NCBI GenBank assembly: GCA_029547185.1
Contig: JAKPPU010000125.1
Location: 62,001 to 126,000 of the forward strand
Origin: Deltaproteobacteria bacterium
GTDB taxonomy: Bacteria > Desulfobacterota > Desulfomonilia > UBA1062
Length of the DNA: 64,000 bases
Direction: 5' to 3'
The position numbers were made by a program, and so were the translations under genes. Numbering within the stretch: position 1 is the first letter of the stretch; each line of letters begins with the position of its first letter. Of this stretch, positions 52,053 through 61,501 are shown in pieces. Under the pieces are notes generated by a model. It saw only the letters and a program-made list of their open reading frames with translations. It was not told where the DNA came from and ran no database searches.

Positions 52053-52970
52053 ATGAGCGTATTGGATGCAATCGGCAATACCCCCCTGGTGGAAATAAAG
52101 AACATATGGAACTCCGACCGCACCGGTGTGCGGATCATGGCCAAGCTCGAAGGATCGAACCCGGGCGGCTCGGTCAAGGACCGGCCCGCGTACTTCATGC
52201 TCAAGGAGGCCGTTGCGACCGGGAAGCTCACGCCGGGCAAGGTGATCCTCGAGCCCACCTCGGGCAATACCGGCATCGGCATGGCCATTGTCGGGGCCGC
52301 CATGGGCTTCAAGGTCAAGCTGACGATGCCCGCCTGCGTGAGCACCGAGAGGCGGGCCGTCCTGCAGGCGCTCGGAGCCGAGCTCGAGCTGACTCCCGGA
52401 TGCGACAAGACCGACGGCGCAATAAGAAGGGCCCATGACATCATCTCGAACGACGGGATCGTCTACTACATGCCCAACCAGTTCGACAATCCGCAGAACT
52501 ACCTGGCCCACTACCACACGACCGGCCCCGAGATCTACAGCCAGACGAGCGGCGATGTCGACGTCTTCGTGGCGGGCATGGGCACCACCGGCACCCTCAT
52601 GGGGTGCTCGATGTTCCTCAAGGAAAAGAAGCCCGCAATCAGGGTCGTCGGGGTCGAGCCCACGCCCAACCACAGCATCCAGGGGCTCAAGAACATGAAG
52701 GAGGCGATCGTGCCGAAGATCTACGACCCGAATAAGCTCGACAGGATCATCAGCTGCAGCGACGAGGACGCCTTCGAGACCACGAGGGACCTCGCGATCC
52801 ATGAGGGGCTCTTCTGCGGGATCAGCTCGGGCGCCGCCATGTGGGGGGCGATCGAGGCGGCCCGGGATCTGCCCCGGGGCTCGACCGTGGCGGTCATCTT
52901 CCCCGACCGGGGCGACCGCTACCTCTCGACAGAGGTCTTCCGCTCCTTCTGTGCCATGTGCCCGCCGTGA
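52053..52970 (+). CDS. Cysteine synthase, CysM-like, copy 2
   Basis: 305 residues, the same length as copy 1, with about 39 differences by eye. All PLP and substrate motifs are retained. The differences cluster in the middle (positions about 128-140 and 200-220). The last ~50 residues, ending CAMCPP, are identical, and the final ~85 bases differ by one base, which points to recent duplication or gene conversion. No clear ribosome site precedes the ATG. It stands alone on the plus strand, divergent from the ligase, and its stop faces the TIGR03790-like gene. Confidence 0.9.
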   Translation: MSVLDAIGNTPLVEIKNIWNSDRTGVRIMAKLEGSNPGGSVKDRPAYFMLKEAVATGKLTPGKVILEPTSGNTGIGMAIVGAAMGFKVKLTMPACVSTERRAVLQALGAELELTPGCDKTDGAIRRAHDIISNDGIVYYMPNQFDNPQNYLAHYHTTGPEIYSQTSGDVDVFVAGMGTTGTLMGCSMFLKEKKPAIRVVGVEPTPNHSIQGLKNMKEAIVPKIYDPNKLDRIISCSDEDAFETTRDLAIHEGLFCGISSGAAMWGAIEAARDLPRGSTVAVIFPDRGDRYLSTEVFRSFCAMCPP

Positions 52971-53083
52971 TGAACCGGAGACTGTTCCGCTTCCGTCCTC
53001 ACTGGCAGGTCTCGTGGCAGGCCGCTGCCTTGCTGAAGCGGCCTGCTCGGGAGAGAGCCCGGTTTGCTGCGGGCAATGCCGGA

Positions 53084-54352
53084 TCACCTCCCTGCGAGGA
53101 ACGGCCTGAAAGGGCGGTACAGGGGGTCTCCGATCAGCACCATCTGCCATGACCAGAAGGGATTCGAGACGGTGTAGGACTCGACGAGGGTGCCTCCGTT
53201 GAGGAGGCAGCCGAAAAAGACCTCGGGAGAAGGAAAGGACTGGAGATAGGGCTCCGACACAGGCCCGATCGTCGCCGCTATCCCTTTATCGAGCATCTGT
53301 CTGCACCAGACAGTGCTCGCTGACTCCCTGATTGTTCTGCACTCGGCGCTTGCCACGTGGAATCCCACGGACCCCCTGGCCCAGGTGAAGGCATCGATAT
53401 ATTTCGCCAGGCTGTACCAGCCGCAGTACAATGCTGCATCCGGCGCTTCGCCCGGTCCGAAGAGGGCATCCCGCTCGTCGACGACGACCGGCATCCTTCC
53501 GCTCTTTTTCACGATGGCGGCAGCACTGTGGATCGCCCTGTCGTAGACCTGGTAGGCCGAGAGGTCCTTGCCCCCTTTGTCCGGCCACCGGGCATCGAAG
53601 TATGCCTTGCCGGTCAGACCGTGGACCTCTGCAAAAAGGCTGTCGTCGATGATGCGGTACACGGAGGCGGCCGCAGGCCCGTCGAGACGGCATATGGCCA
53701 TGACCTTGAGCGGCATGCCGGCAACCTTCTTTCCCCGGAAGCCGGCGTAGTATCTGTTCGGGAGCCACCCTTCGAGCGGGTATGTGTCCTCCCTCACGAG
53801 GGCGAGCTCCGAATCGACCGAGGCCACCTGCCGCGCCTTGCTCACCCGCGAGATCTCGTTTTCCGTCCTGGCAATATCGTCCTTGATCTCTTTTATCTCC
53901 CGGGGGGATCTGCCCGTTGCAGCCTGCTCTCTCTCCTTGAGCCGTGCAAGCTGCATGTGCAGCTCGCGAAGGCGTATCCTGTCGAAAGGCTCCAGGAGGG
54001 GAGGGCTGATGCGCAGAGGGATTCCGTAGATCAGCACGAGGCAGGAGAATCTGCTCATCGTGGGATCGTTCTTCAAGAGGAAGCTGCGGACCGGTGCGGC
54101 GATCTCCCTGTCATAGTCCTCCCTGCCGACATCTTCTTTCGTGGTGGTTTCTACGACGATCATGTTCTGCCGGGGCACGCGCCGCTTGTCCATGTAGTAT
54201 CGGGCGATGCTCGACCCTTCCGGCACCGCCCTGTTCACCACGAGGACGAGCTGATCGGGTCTGACGGCTGCGCCGGCAGGGCAGGCAGGAACGAGGAGCG
54301 TCCCCACGACCAGGTACAGCGCTGTAAGAAACCGTCCATAACACATGCTCAC
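53084..54352 (-). CDS. TIGR03790-like exported protein
   Basis: 422 residues with a signal peptide ending near PAGAA. The sequence QLVLVVNRAVPEGSSIARYY then MDKRRVPRQNMIVV and the distal AYQVYDRAIHSAA, TWARGSVGFHVASAE and IAATIGPVSEPYLQSFP-type blocks fit this family of unknown function from environmental bacteria. Unusual is a charged helical insert (about 130-190, ELHMQLARLKEREQ...) likely forming a coiled coil. A secreted or periplasmic enzyme is guessed; no catalytic mechanism is known. Two ATG codons lie 6 bases apart at the start. Confidence 0.75.
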   Translation of the reverse strand: MSMCYGRFLTALYLVVGTLLVPACPAGAAVRPDQLVLVVNRAVPEGSSIARYYMDKRRVPRQNMIVVETTTKEDVGREDYDREIAAPVRSFLLKNDPTMSRFSCLVLIYGIPLRISPPLLEPFDRIRLRELHMQLARLKEREQAATGRSPREIKEIKDDIARTENEISRVSKARQVASVDSELALVREDTYPLEGWLPNRYYAGFRGKKVAGMPLKVMAICRLDGPAAASVYRIIDDSLFAEVHGLTGKAYFDARWPDKGGKDLSAYQVYDRAIHSAAAIVKKSGRMPVVVDERDALFGPGEAPDAALYCGWYSLAKYIDAFTWARGSVGFHVASAECRTIRESASTVWCRQMLDKGIAATIGPVSEPYLQSFPSPEVFFGCLLNGGTLVESYTVSNPFWSWQMVLIGDPLYRPFRPFLAGR

Positions 54353-54446
54353 GACGGCAAGGATATCACAGATTCGAGCGAGTGGCTATTCATCCTTCTG
54401 CAATGGACGGGAGCTTTCCCGCTTAACTTTACAAAACAGATGATTA

Positions 54447-56423
54447 TCACGCTCCGGTCAGCTTTTTCTGAACCTCCTCCCAGACCTCTTTTACATCCAT
54501 GCCTTTGAATCCCGGCCTGCTGAAGTGTTCCTTTCCGAGTTCATAAATGGCTTCGTTGTACGGGGCCTTTATCCTGTTCTGCCTGGCCAGGTTCAGGATA
54601 TATCCTGTCAGGGAATCCAGTTCCGAGCTCGTGCCCCCTCGCTGGATGATATCCTGGCTCATGCTGGATATGACCATCTTGGACACATTCTTTTTGAACA
54701 GCGGCCTCATGAGCGGACGGGGGAGCAGTGCAGCGGCTTTCAGAAGCGACCACGAAGGCATTCCGCCGAGCTTGCACTCGGAGTAGCCTGCCGCCTTCAC
54801 GATCCGGACGCCTTCATATAATGTATTGGTGAGCAGCCTCTGGAACGTGTCGAAATCGGATAACTCCCTGAACCCATGCCCCACCAGCGTGGTCAGAGAA
54901 TTGGTGAGGTTCACGATGATCTTGGAATGAACAGCATCCTGGAGATGCTCGGTGACAACGGTTTCCACACCCTGGTTGAAGATGTCGGCTATGGTGTTCA
55001 TTTCAGTCCGCAGGGTGTTGTCAGGCGTCCCGAGAACGAGAGGTCCTTTTTTCTGGTAGCCGACCGTAACCGGCTGGTCCATCCAGGCGTTGTAGCTGAC
55101 AATGCAGTAGATCACCCGTGAAAAGTATTTAGGCAGGATCTTCTGGTTGTCCGTTCCATTGGCCATGGAGACGATGATCACGTCTTCCCGGGCATATTCT
55201 CTGATGAGTCTGGCGACGGCTTCGAGGCTGTAGTTCTTGACGCCGATGACGATCACATCCATGGACCTGAGCTCGGAAAGATCTTCAATGACTTTGACAG
55301 GGACATTCGTCAAGGTCCCGTTCTTATCGTTTCCCTGATAAAGTGTTATGCCTCCTGTCTTCAGCGCCTCAAGGGTCTTGCCCTGGTCCACAAAATACGT
55401 TTCCCTGTGAAATGGAGCCACCCAGCCTCCCACGGATGCGCCAATAGCACCTGTTCCGAAAAAGGCGATCTTGAGATCCCTTCCCGGCAGTTTCATGCTG
55501 GCTTCGTCGGCCAGTTTGAATCCGCTCACAGTGATGGTCTGAGCCCATTCAGGAGCCAGGGTGTCAGGCAGGTCGAAACACGAGGTCATGTGTTCGGCGT
55601 AACGGGTTTGAAAAGGGGTTTCTTCAATCTCGAGTCTTTTCAGCAGAGGCGCGAAGGAAGAATCGCCCAACTGGATATAGGGACGGGCGGGCTTTGTGCC
55701 CTTTTTGAAAAGAAGCTGCATATTCTTTTTCACGTTGAAGGTTGCCCGAAAATCCGTACGGCTCTTCAGCAGCTTTCCTCCCAGCTGTGAATACAGGCAT
55801 GAAGAGACATCAAAGGCGGTTGGAGTACCGTCCATGGGGATGCGCAGGGACAAATAGACAGTGCCGTCATTATCCATTGCCTTGACGATGGTGTCTCCTC
55901 CTTCACGGTATATGTCGATATCCTGAGTCACCTTGGGGAGGCCCCAGATAGTCCGCCCCCGGATGGTGTTCTCCTTCGATGTGACAGGCATGCCCGCGAT
56001 GTAGTAGCCGAACCTGCTGAATTTGTCAGTGACCATGGGCAGGACCGGTACATTGAAGTCGGGGTTGACCATTACCGGTATGGCAATGGCGATCTCATTG
56101 TATGGCCGCACCCCCATGACGTTCTTGTACTCGTAGCAGGAAAAGGCCACCAATGCGCGCCCCTTGGTCATGCGAACCGGTACGATCTCGGGGCTCAGCT
56201 GCTCGGCGACAAGTGCTGCAGCTTTTTCATAGGAGCACATGAACACGGCGACTGCGCAGGTTACGTCTCCGTAAAATGTGGGAAACAGGTAATCCTTCGT
56301 GAGACTTTCATTTATCCTGAGCGGCTCCGCAGCCTTGCGAAGGGTGAAGCGCTGGTAAAAGTCATCTTTGAACAGGTCCCGGTTGTCCAGCATTTCCTCT
56401 GGAATATCCCATGTCGCTTTCAT
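54447..56423 (-). CDS. Fusion: acetoacetate decarboxylase-like domain + ketopantoate reductase-like domain
   Basis: 658 residues; the ATG has GGAAGGAGA. Residues about 40-290 resemble acetoacetate decarboxylase: TIWGLPKVTQD holds Lys164, the likely Schiff-base residue, but the next residue, a second Lys in well-studied enzymes, is Val here. Residues 316-658 are a complete ApbA/PanE-type reductase: KIAFFGTGAIGASVGGW binds NADPH, KIIVNLTNSLTT contains the catalytic Lys with flanking Asn, and the C-terminal TSSELDSLTGYIL keeps the Glu. So both halves could be active, acting for example on a beta-keto acid and on a 2-keto acid. It is divergent from the livK gene. The linkage of a decarboxylase-like domain with a 2-ketoacid reductase in one chain is unusual. 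Confidence 0.85.
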   Translation of the reverse strand: MKATWDIPEEMLDNRDLFKDDFYQRFTLRKAAEPLRINESLTKDYLFPTFYGDVTCAVAVFMCSYEKAAALVAEQLSPEIVPVRMTKGRALVAFSCYEYKNVMGVRPYNEIAIAIPVMVNPDFNVPVLPMVTDKFSRFGYYIAGMPVTSKENTIRGRTIWGLPKVTQDIDIYREGGDTIVKAMDNDGTVYLSLRIPMDGTPTAFDVSSCLYSQLGGKLLKSRTDFRATFNVKKNMQLLFKKGTKPARPYIQLGDSSFAPLLKRLEIEETPFQTRYAEHMTSCFDLPDTLAPEWAQTITVSGFKLADEASMKLPGRDLKIAFFGTGAIGASVGGWVAPFHRETYFVDQGKTLEALKTGGITLYQGNDKNGTLTNVPVKVIEDLSELRSMDVIVIGVKNYSLEAVARLIREYAREDVIIVSMANGTDNQKILPKYFSRVIYCIVSYNAWMDQPVTVGYQKKGPLVLGTPDNTLRTEMNTIADIFNQGVETVVTEHLQDAVHSKIIVNLTNSLTTLVGHGFRELSDFDTFQRLLTNTLYEGVRIVKAAGYSECKLGGMPSWSLLKAAALLPRPLMRPLFKKNVSKMVISSMSQDIIQRGGTSSELDSLTGYILNLARQNRIKAPYNEAIYELGKEHFSRPGFKGMDVKEVWEEVQKKLTGA

Positions 56424-56861
56424 GTCGTGTCTCCTTCCTTCTGGTTCGCTTTCCGTGAATGTCCATGGAAAGTTTTAACATAAATTGCCGGAACAGAGAA
56501 GACGCCCTTTATATTAATGCAGCAATGGCACGGCCGGGTCTTCGGGTCATGGGGTCCGCACGCCCTGCAAAGGGATATCTCTGCATGAGGGGGACTCGCT
56601 CAAGACGGCCCTCTCCCGGGTTACAAGGCCATATTCTTCAAGTATTCCCCTTTCAGTGAGAATATCCTTGACAGGCACTCCTGAATGAATATATCTTAAC
56701 AGCTTGAAAACACATCATTTTCAATAAACATTGAAGAAAATAAACGGGGTAAGTCCAACGTTACACACCGGTTCTACATGACAGACACATCATCTCCGGA
56801 GCTTATGTATCCTCGGAGAACAGGATCAAGGAATAAAAAACCAACGGGCAAGGAGATAGGG
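56424..56861. other. Divergent regulatory region between ADC-KPR and livK
   Basis: 438 bases without a credible gene. Promoters for both directions should lie here. The plus side contains an inverted repeat TTGAAAA...TTTTCAA with a 7-base spacer around 56710-56730 and AT-rich stretches, suitable for a regulator of the Liv operon, but no correctly spaced -35/-10 pair was secured. Confidence 0.4.
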
Positions 56862-58010
56862 ATGAAAAAGCGTGTGATACTGTTCTGTTCATTGTTTCTC
56901 GTATTGGCGTTCAGCACCGCGTTTGCCGCCAAAGACACCGTGGTCATCGGCCTCCAGGGACCGATTACCGGGGCCTGGGCCTATGAAGGCCAGATGGCGA
57001 AGCAATCCTGCGAGATAGCGGCCGACCTCATCAACAAAAAGGGCGGCATCCTGGGCGGGAAGAAGATCGTGCTCAAGGTGGTGGACGATGCCGGAGAGCC
57101 CAAGTCCGGGGCTCTGGCCGCCCAGAAGCTCGTCACGCAGAAGGACGTAGTCGCTGTGGTCTCCACCTACGGCTCCTCGGTGTGCGAGCCTGCCTCGAAC
57201 ATCTATGAGAAGTTCAAGAAGGTGAACATCGGCTACGGCGTGACTGCGGTGAGGCTTACCCAGAGAAACCTGAAATACTTCTTCCGCACCTGCGGCCGCG
57301 ACGACTCCCAGGGCAAGTTCTTTGCCGACTACGTGCCGAAGAAGTTCGGCGCAAAGAACATCGCCATCATGCACGACAACACTGCCTTCGGCAAGGGCCT
57401 GGCCGAGGACACCAAGGCCGCACTTGCCCCCATGGTGAAGGCCGGCAAGCTCAAGATCGTCTACTACGATGCCATCACCCCGGGCGAGAAAGATTTCCGC
57501 GTGCCGCTGACCACTCTCCGCGAGGCCAAGCCCGACGTCTGGTACTTCACGGGCTACTTCGCCGAGGCGGCGCTGCTGGTGAGCCAGGCGCGCGATATCG
57601 GCATCACCTGCCCGTTCGTGGGCGGAAATGCGGCAATCAACGACGAGTTCGTCAAGATCGCGGGGCTCAAGGTCGCCAAGGGCTGCTACATGACGAACGA
57701 GCCGCTTCCCGGCGATCTGCCCTATCCCATGGCCAAGGAGTTCCTTGCCGCCTATAAGAACAAGTTCGGCAACATCCCCTCGAGCCCATGGCCCATCTAT
57801 GCGGCCGATGCGCTGAACGTCATCGCCTATGCAGTGGACAAGTCCGGCACCACCGATCCGGCCAAGCTCGCCGCCTACCTGCGCGACAAGGTGAACGGAG
57901 CTCCCGGCATCACAGGACCTATCGGATTTACCGCGCAGGGAGACCGGGAGGGCGTGCCGTTTTACCTGTACACGGTAGATGCCTCGGGCAAGATAGTGAT
58001 ATCCAAGTAG
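56862..58010 (+). CDS. livK: Branched-chain amino acid-type ABC transporter, substrate-binding protein
   Basis: 382 residues from MKKRVILFCS, with AAGGAGA. A signal peptide ends near AFA (residue 22-24). The Leu/Ile/Val-binding fold shows GLQGPITGAWAYEGQ, AAQKLVTQKDVVAVVSTYGSSV, NIAIMHDNTAFGKGLAEDTKAAL and DVWYFTGYFAEAALL. In syntrophic and aromatic degraders such binding proteins often carry organic acids rather than amino acids, so the ligand is open. It leads a five-gene operon livKHMGF. Confidence 0.92.
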   Translation: MKKRVILFCSLFLVLAFSTAFAAKDTVVIGLQGPITGAWAYEGQMAKQSCEIAADLINKKGGILGGKKIVLKVVDDAGEPKSGALAAQKLVTQKDVVAVVSTYGSSVCEPASNIYEKFKKVNIGYGVTAVRLTQRNLKYFFRTCGRDDSQGKFFADYVPKKFGAKNIAIMHDNTAFGKGLAEDTKAALAPMVKAGKLKIVYYDAITPGEKDFRVPLTTLREAKPDVWYFTGYFAEAALLVSQARDIGITCPFVGGNAAINDEFVKIAGLKVAKGCYMTNEPLPGDLPYPMAKEFLAAYKNKFGNIPSSPWPIYAADALNVIAYAVDKSGTTDPAKLAAYLRDKVNGAPGITGPIGFTAQGDREGVPFYLYTVDASGKIVISK

Positions 58011-58044
58011 TGCAGGGCACACACACCGCAGCACGAGGACGCGC

Positions 58045-58956
58045 GTGGAGATAATCCTTGAGCAGGTCATCAACGGGCTGACGATCGGCTCGTTCTATGC
58101 ACTCATCGCCCTGGGCTACTCCATGGTGTACGGGATTTTGAAGCTCATCAACTTCGCCCATGGCGACTTCTTCACCTTCGGGTCCTACATCGGATACACC
58201 GTGCTCGTCTTCGGCGCTGCGGCACTGACCGCCCACTTCGGGCTCTGGGGCGCGCTCACGGCCGCGGTCCTGATCGCCTCCGTGAGCCTCGCATGCATCG
58301 GCATCATCGTCGAGCGCCTCGCTTACCGGCCGGTCTACCCGGCGGGCAGGCTCCCGGCCGTGGTCTCGGCCCTGGGCGCTTCCATCTTCCTGCAGAACGC
58401 GATAATGGTGTTCTGGGGCCCCCGGTTCCAGGCCTATCCGTCCGAACTCATCCCCAATGCCCATCTTCAGCTCGGCAGCATCCACGTCTCTCTCCTGCAG
58501 GTCGTCATCCTGGTTATGTCCTTCCTGCTCATGGGGCTCTTGTACTTCATCGTGCAGAAAACCACCTTCGGCGCCGCGGTGAGGGCCACGGCTCACGACC
58601 GGAAGACCGCCTCCCTCATGGGGATCAATATCGGCAAGGTGATCTTCTTCGTGTTTACCTTAGGCCCGGCTCTGGGGGCCATGACGGGCATTATGGTGGG
58701 CATGTACTACCGCCAGATCAGCTTCACCATGGGCTGGAACTACGGCCTGAAGGCCTTTACCGCGTCGGTGCTGGGCGGCATCGGCAATATCCCGGGGGCC
58801 ATGGTGGGGGGCCTCATTCTGGGAGTCCTCGAAATGCTGGGGGCTGCGTACATCTCGGCTGCCTGGAAGGACGTGTTCGTGTTCATGATCCTCATCCTCG
58901 TGCTCATCTTCCGGCCCACGGGCATCCTCGGGGAAAAAACGGCGGAAAAGGTTTAA
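58045..58956 (+). CDS. livH: Branched-chain amino acid-type ABC transporter permease LivH
   Basis: 303 residues, GTG start with a weak GAGGAC site. About eight membrane spans; NGLTIGSFYALIALGYSMVYGILKLINFAHGD is the family start and AMTGIMVGMYYRQISFTMGWNYGLKAFTASVLGGIGN the conserved region with the EAA-like loop. It pairs with LivM to form the pore. livM starts 5 bases after its stop. Confidence 0.94.
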   Translation: MEIILEQVINGLTIGSFYALIALGYSMVYGILKLINFAHGDFFTFGSYIGYTVLVFGAAALTAHFGLWGALTAAVLIASVSLACIGIIVERLAYRPVYPAGRLPAVVSALGASIFLQNAIMVFWGPRFQAYPSELIPNAHLQLGSIHVSLLQVVILVMSFLLMGLLYFIVQKTTFGAAVRATAHDRKTASLMGINIGKVIFFVFTLGPALGAMTGIMVGMYYRQISFTMGWNYGLKAFTASVLGGIGNIPGAMVGGLILGVLEMLGAAYISAAWKDVFVFMILILVLIFRPTGILGEKTAEKV

Positions 58957-58961
58957 ACGGC

Positions 58962-59954
58962 ATGGAACAGGCGTCCCGCATCGAAAAGATCATGGCTCAA
59001 GAGCCTCTGCGCGTGTCGCTCGTGGTGGCGGCCTTCCTGGTTTACCCGTTCCTGGTGAGCGACTACTTCATCGATATCGCGATTTTCTTCGGAATCTATG
59101 CACTCCTGGGCCTGAGCCTCAACATCGTTCTCGGCGAGGTGGGGCTCTTCGACCTCGGTCATGCAGGCTTCTATGCCATCGGGGCCTACACCACCGCGAT
59201 CCTGAATACGAAATTCGGGATCCCCATCCTCGTGCTTATCCCATTGAGCGCCCTGGCCGCGGCCCTGTTTGCCTACATCGTATTCTCACCGGTCATCCAC
59301 CTGCAGGGCGACTACCTCCTCATCGTTACCCTGGGTCTGGGAGAGATTATCCGGCAGGCCCTCATCAACAACCCCTTCGACCTCACCGGAGGCCCGAACG
59401 GGGTGTTCGGCATCGATTTCCCCTCCTTCGGGCCTCTGGTCGTGGATTCGTCCATCGAGTATTACTTTCTCATCTGGATCATCGTGGGCTTGAGCATCAT
59501 AGGCCTCACGAGCCTGCAGCATTCGCGGATCGGCCGGGCATGGAACTACATCCGCGAGGACGAGACCGCGGCGAACGCGAGCGGCATCGACTCAAGGAAG
59601 TACAAGCTGCTGGCCTTCGTGCTCGGGGCCGCGCTCGCGGGGGTCGCCGGCAACGTGTATGCGAGCAAGCTCATGTGCGTGTCGCCGGAGAGCTTCACCT
59701 TCTGGGAGTCGTGCCTGATGTTCTGCATCGTCCTCATCGGCGGCATGGGATCCATCCCGGGCGTACTCATCGGCGCGGCCTTTATCAGCCTGTTTCCAGA
59801 GATCTTCCGACCCTTTGCCATGTACCGAATGCTCATCTTCGGCTCGGCCATGATCCTCATGATGATGTTCCGTCCAGGCGGGGTCTGGCCGAGAAAGCGG
59901 GGCGCGGTAGAATTCCGCTCCCTGCTCGATGACACGGGGAGGTCCGATGCATAG
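58962..59954 (+). CDS. livM: Branched-chain amino acid-type ABC transporter permease LivM
   Basis: 330 residues from MEQASRIEKI, chosen as the first start after the livH stop; the frame remains open far upstream. The permease pattern is clear: GLSLNIVLGEVGLFDLGHAGFYAIGAY, GDYLLIVTLGLGEIIRQAL, and FCIVLIGGMGSIPGVLIGAAF. Partner of LivH. Its last 8 bases overlap the livG start. Confidence 0.94.
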   Translation: MEQASRIEKIMAQEPLRVSLVVAAFLVYPFLVSDYFIDIAIFFGIYALLGLSLNIVLGEVGLFDLGHAGFYAIGAYTTAILNTKFGIPILVLIPLSALAAALFAYIVFSPVIHLQGDYLLIVTLGLGEIIRQALINNPFDLTGGPNGVFGIDFPSFGPLVVDSSIEYYFLIWIIVGLSIIGLTSLQHSRIGRAWNYIREDETAANASGIDSRKYKLLAFVLGAALAGVAGNVYASKLMCVSPESFTFWESCLMFCIVLIGGMGSIPGVLIGAAFISLFPEIFRPFAMYRMLIFGSAMILMMMFRPGGVWPRKRGAVEFRSLLDDTGRSDA

Positions 59955-60768
59955 CGGGAGAAGGCATTCCTCGGGCGAGGTCGTGCTGGAGACGAAAGGC
60001 CTTACGAAGATTTTCGGCGGGCTTATCGCGGTAAACGACTTCAACCTCAAGGTGTACAAGGGAGAGATCCTGAGCCTCATCGGACCCAACGGCGCGGGCA
60101 AGACAACGGTGTTCAACGTAGTCACCGGAATCTACCGCCCGGAAGAAGGACAGGTGCTGTTCAAGGGCAGGGATATAACGGGCTGCAAGCCCCACCGCAT
60201 AATCTCCTACGGAATCGCGAGGACCTTCCAGAACATCCGCCTGTTCCCGGACATGACCTGTCTGGAAAACGTCATGGCAGGGAGGCACTGCCGGAGCTCC
60301 TCGGGCCTTTTCTCCTCGATATTCAAAACGCGCAGGCAGCGTGCAGAGGAAAGGGACATCCGCGGGATCTCAGAGCGGAGACTGGAGCAGGTGAGCCTTT
60401 CGAGGTTCAGAGACGAGCTTGCGAAGAATATCGCCTACGGCTCGCAGCGCATGCTCGAGATCGCCCGGGCGCTCGCCTCGGAGCCCGACCTGCTCGTGCT
60501 CGACGAGCCGAGCAGCGGGCTCAACCCCCGGGAGACCGAGGACCTCATGGCCTTCCTGAAAAACCTTATCCGGGAAGAAGACGTGACGATCCTGCTCATC
60601 GAGCACGATATGAACATGGTCATGGGCATATCTGACTGGGTCGTGGTCCTGGACGGCGGACGAAAGATCGCGGAAGGCACGCCCGAAGCCGTGTACGCAG
60701 ACCCGCACGTGATCGAGGCCTACCTGGGCAAGGAAGATGAGGACACCGGATATGGCGCCTCTGCTTGA
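59947..60768 (+). CDS. livG: Branched-chain amino acid-type ABC transporter ATPase LivG
   Basis: 273 residues from MHSGRRHSSG, with GGGGAGG; an alternative ATG 18 bases upstream is less favoured. Walker A GPNGAGKTT, the LivG-typical FQNIRLFPDMTCLENVM, signature LAKNIAYGSQRMLEIARAL (degenerate LSGG), Walker B LLVLDEPSSGLNP and LLIEHDMNMVMG. It overlaps livM by 8 bases, and livF begins inside its own end. Confidence 0.94.
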   Translation: MHSGRRHSSGEVVLETKGLTKIFGGLIAVNDFNLKVYKGEILSLIGPNGAGKTTVFNVVTGIYRPEEGQVLFKGRDITGCKPHRIISYGIARTFQNIRLFPDMTCLENVMAGRHCRSSSGLFSSIFKTRRQRAEERDIRGISERRLEQVSLSRFRDELAKNIAYGSQRMLEIARALASEPDLLVLDEPSSGLNPRETEDLMAFLKNLIREEDVTILLIEHDMNMVMGISDWVVVLDGGRKIAEGTPEAVYADPHVIEAYLGKEDEDTGYGASA

Positions 60769-61501
60769 TATTACGGGGCTCTGTGTCTCCTATGGCGGGA
60801 TCAGGGCGCTTGACGGCATCGCGGTTCACCTCGACCAGGGCGAGATCGTGACCGTTCTCGGTGCAAACGGTGCCGGCAAATCGACCCTGCTTCAGGCCGT
60901 AGCCGGGCTCGTACCCATCGGAGAGGGTTTCATTACCCTCAATGGCGAGAGATTAAACCAGACGCCTGCCCACGAGATCGTCCGCAAAGGAATCTCGCTT
61001 TCACCCGAAGGCCGCCGGGTGTTCCCCACGCTCACCGTTGAGGAGAACCTCAACCTGGGAGCCTACACGCGCCGGGAGCAAAAGGTCGAGGTACTGAAGG
61101 CCAAGGACAGGGTCTTTACCCTCTTTCCAATCCTTAAAGAGAGGAAGAGGCAGCTTGCCGGCACGCTTTCCGGCGGAGAGCAGCAGATGCTGGCCATCGG
61201 CAGGGCCCTCATGAGCGAGCCCCGGGTGCTGCTTCTGGACGAGCCGTCGCTCGGACTGGCCCCCATCCTCGTCAAGCAGATCTTCGACATCATCTCAGAG
61301 ATCAACATCCAGGGCACCTCGATCCTGCTGGTCGAGCAGAACGCCCACAAGGCCCTTGCCATAGCCTCCCGGGGCTATGTGCTGGAAAACGGACGCATTG
61401 CCGCCTCGGGTCTATCCGGCGACCTCAAGTCCGACCCCAAGATTCGCGAGGCCTACCTCGGCGGCTCAGCCCTGAAGAAGATGCATGGGGTCATGTCTTG
61501 A
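60752..61501 (+). CDS. livF: Branched-chain amino acid-type ABC transporter ATPase LivF
   Basis: 249 residues from MAPLLDITGL after GAGGAC; another in-frame ATG 15 bases upstream is too close to its ribosome site. Walker A GANGAGKST, LSPEGRRVFPTLTVEENL, signature LSGGEQQMLAIGRAL, Walker B VLLLDEPSLGLAP and LLVEQNAHKAL are complete. It overlaps livG by 17 bases. This ends the operon. Confidence 0.94.
   Translation: MAPLLDITGLCVSYGGIRALDGIAVHLDQGEIVTVLGANGAGKSTLLQAVAGLVPIGEGFITLNGERLNQTPAHEIVRKGISLSPEGRRVFPTLTVEENLNLGAYTRREQKVEVLKAKDRVFTLFPILKERKRQLAGTLSGGEQQMLAIGRALMSEPRVLLLDEPSLGLAPILVKQIFDIISEINIQGTSILLVEQNAHKALAIASRGYVLENGRIAASGLSGDLKSDPKIREAYLGGSALKKMHGVMS

Noticed and set aside
58293..58961. 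Upstream extension of the livM frame into livH
   Set aside because: Shadow sequence of livH; the livM protein pattern begins at 58962.
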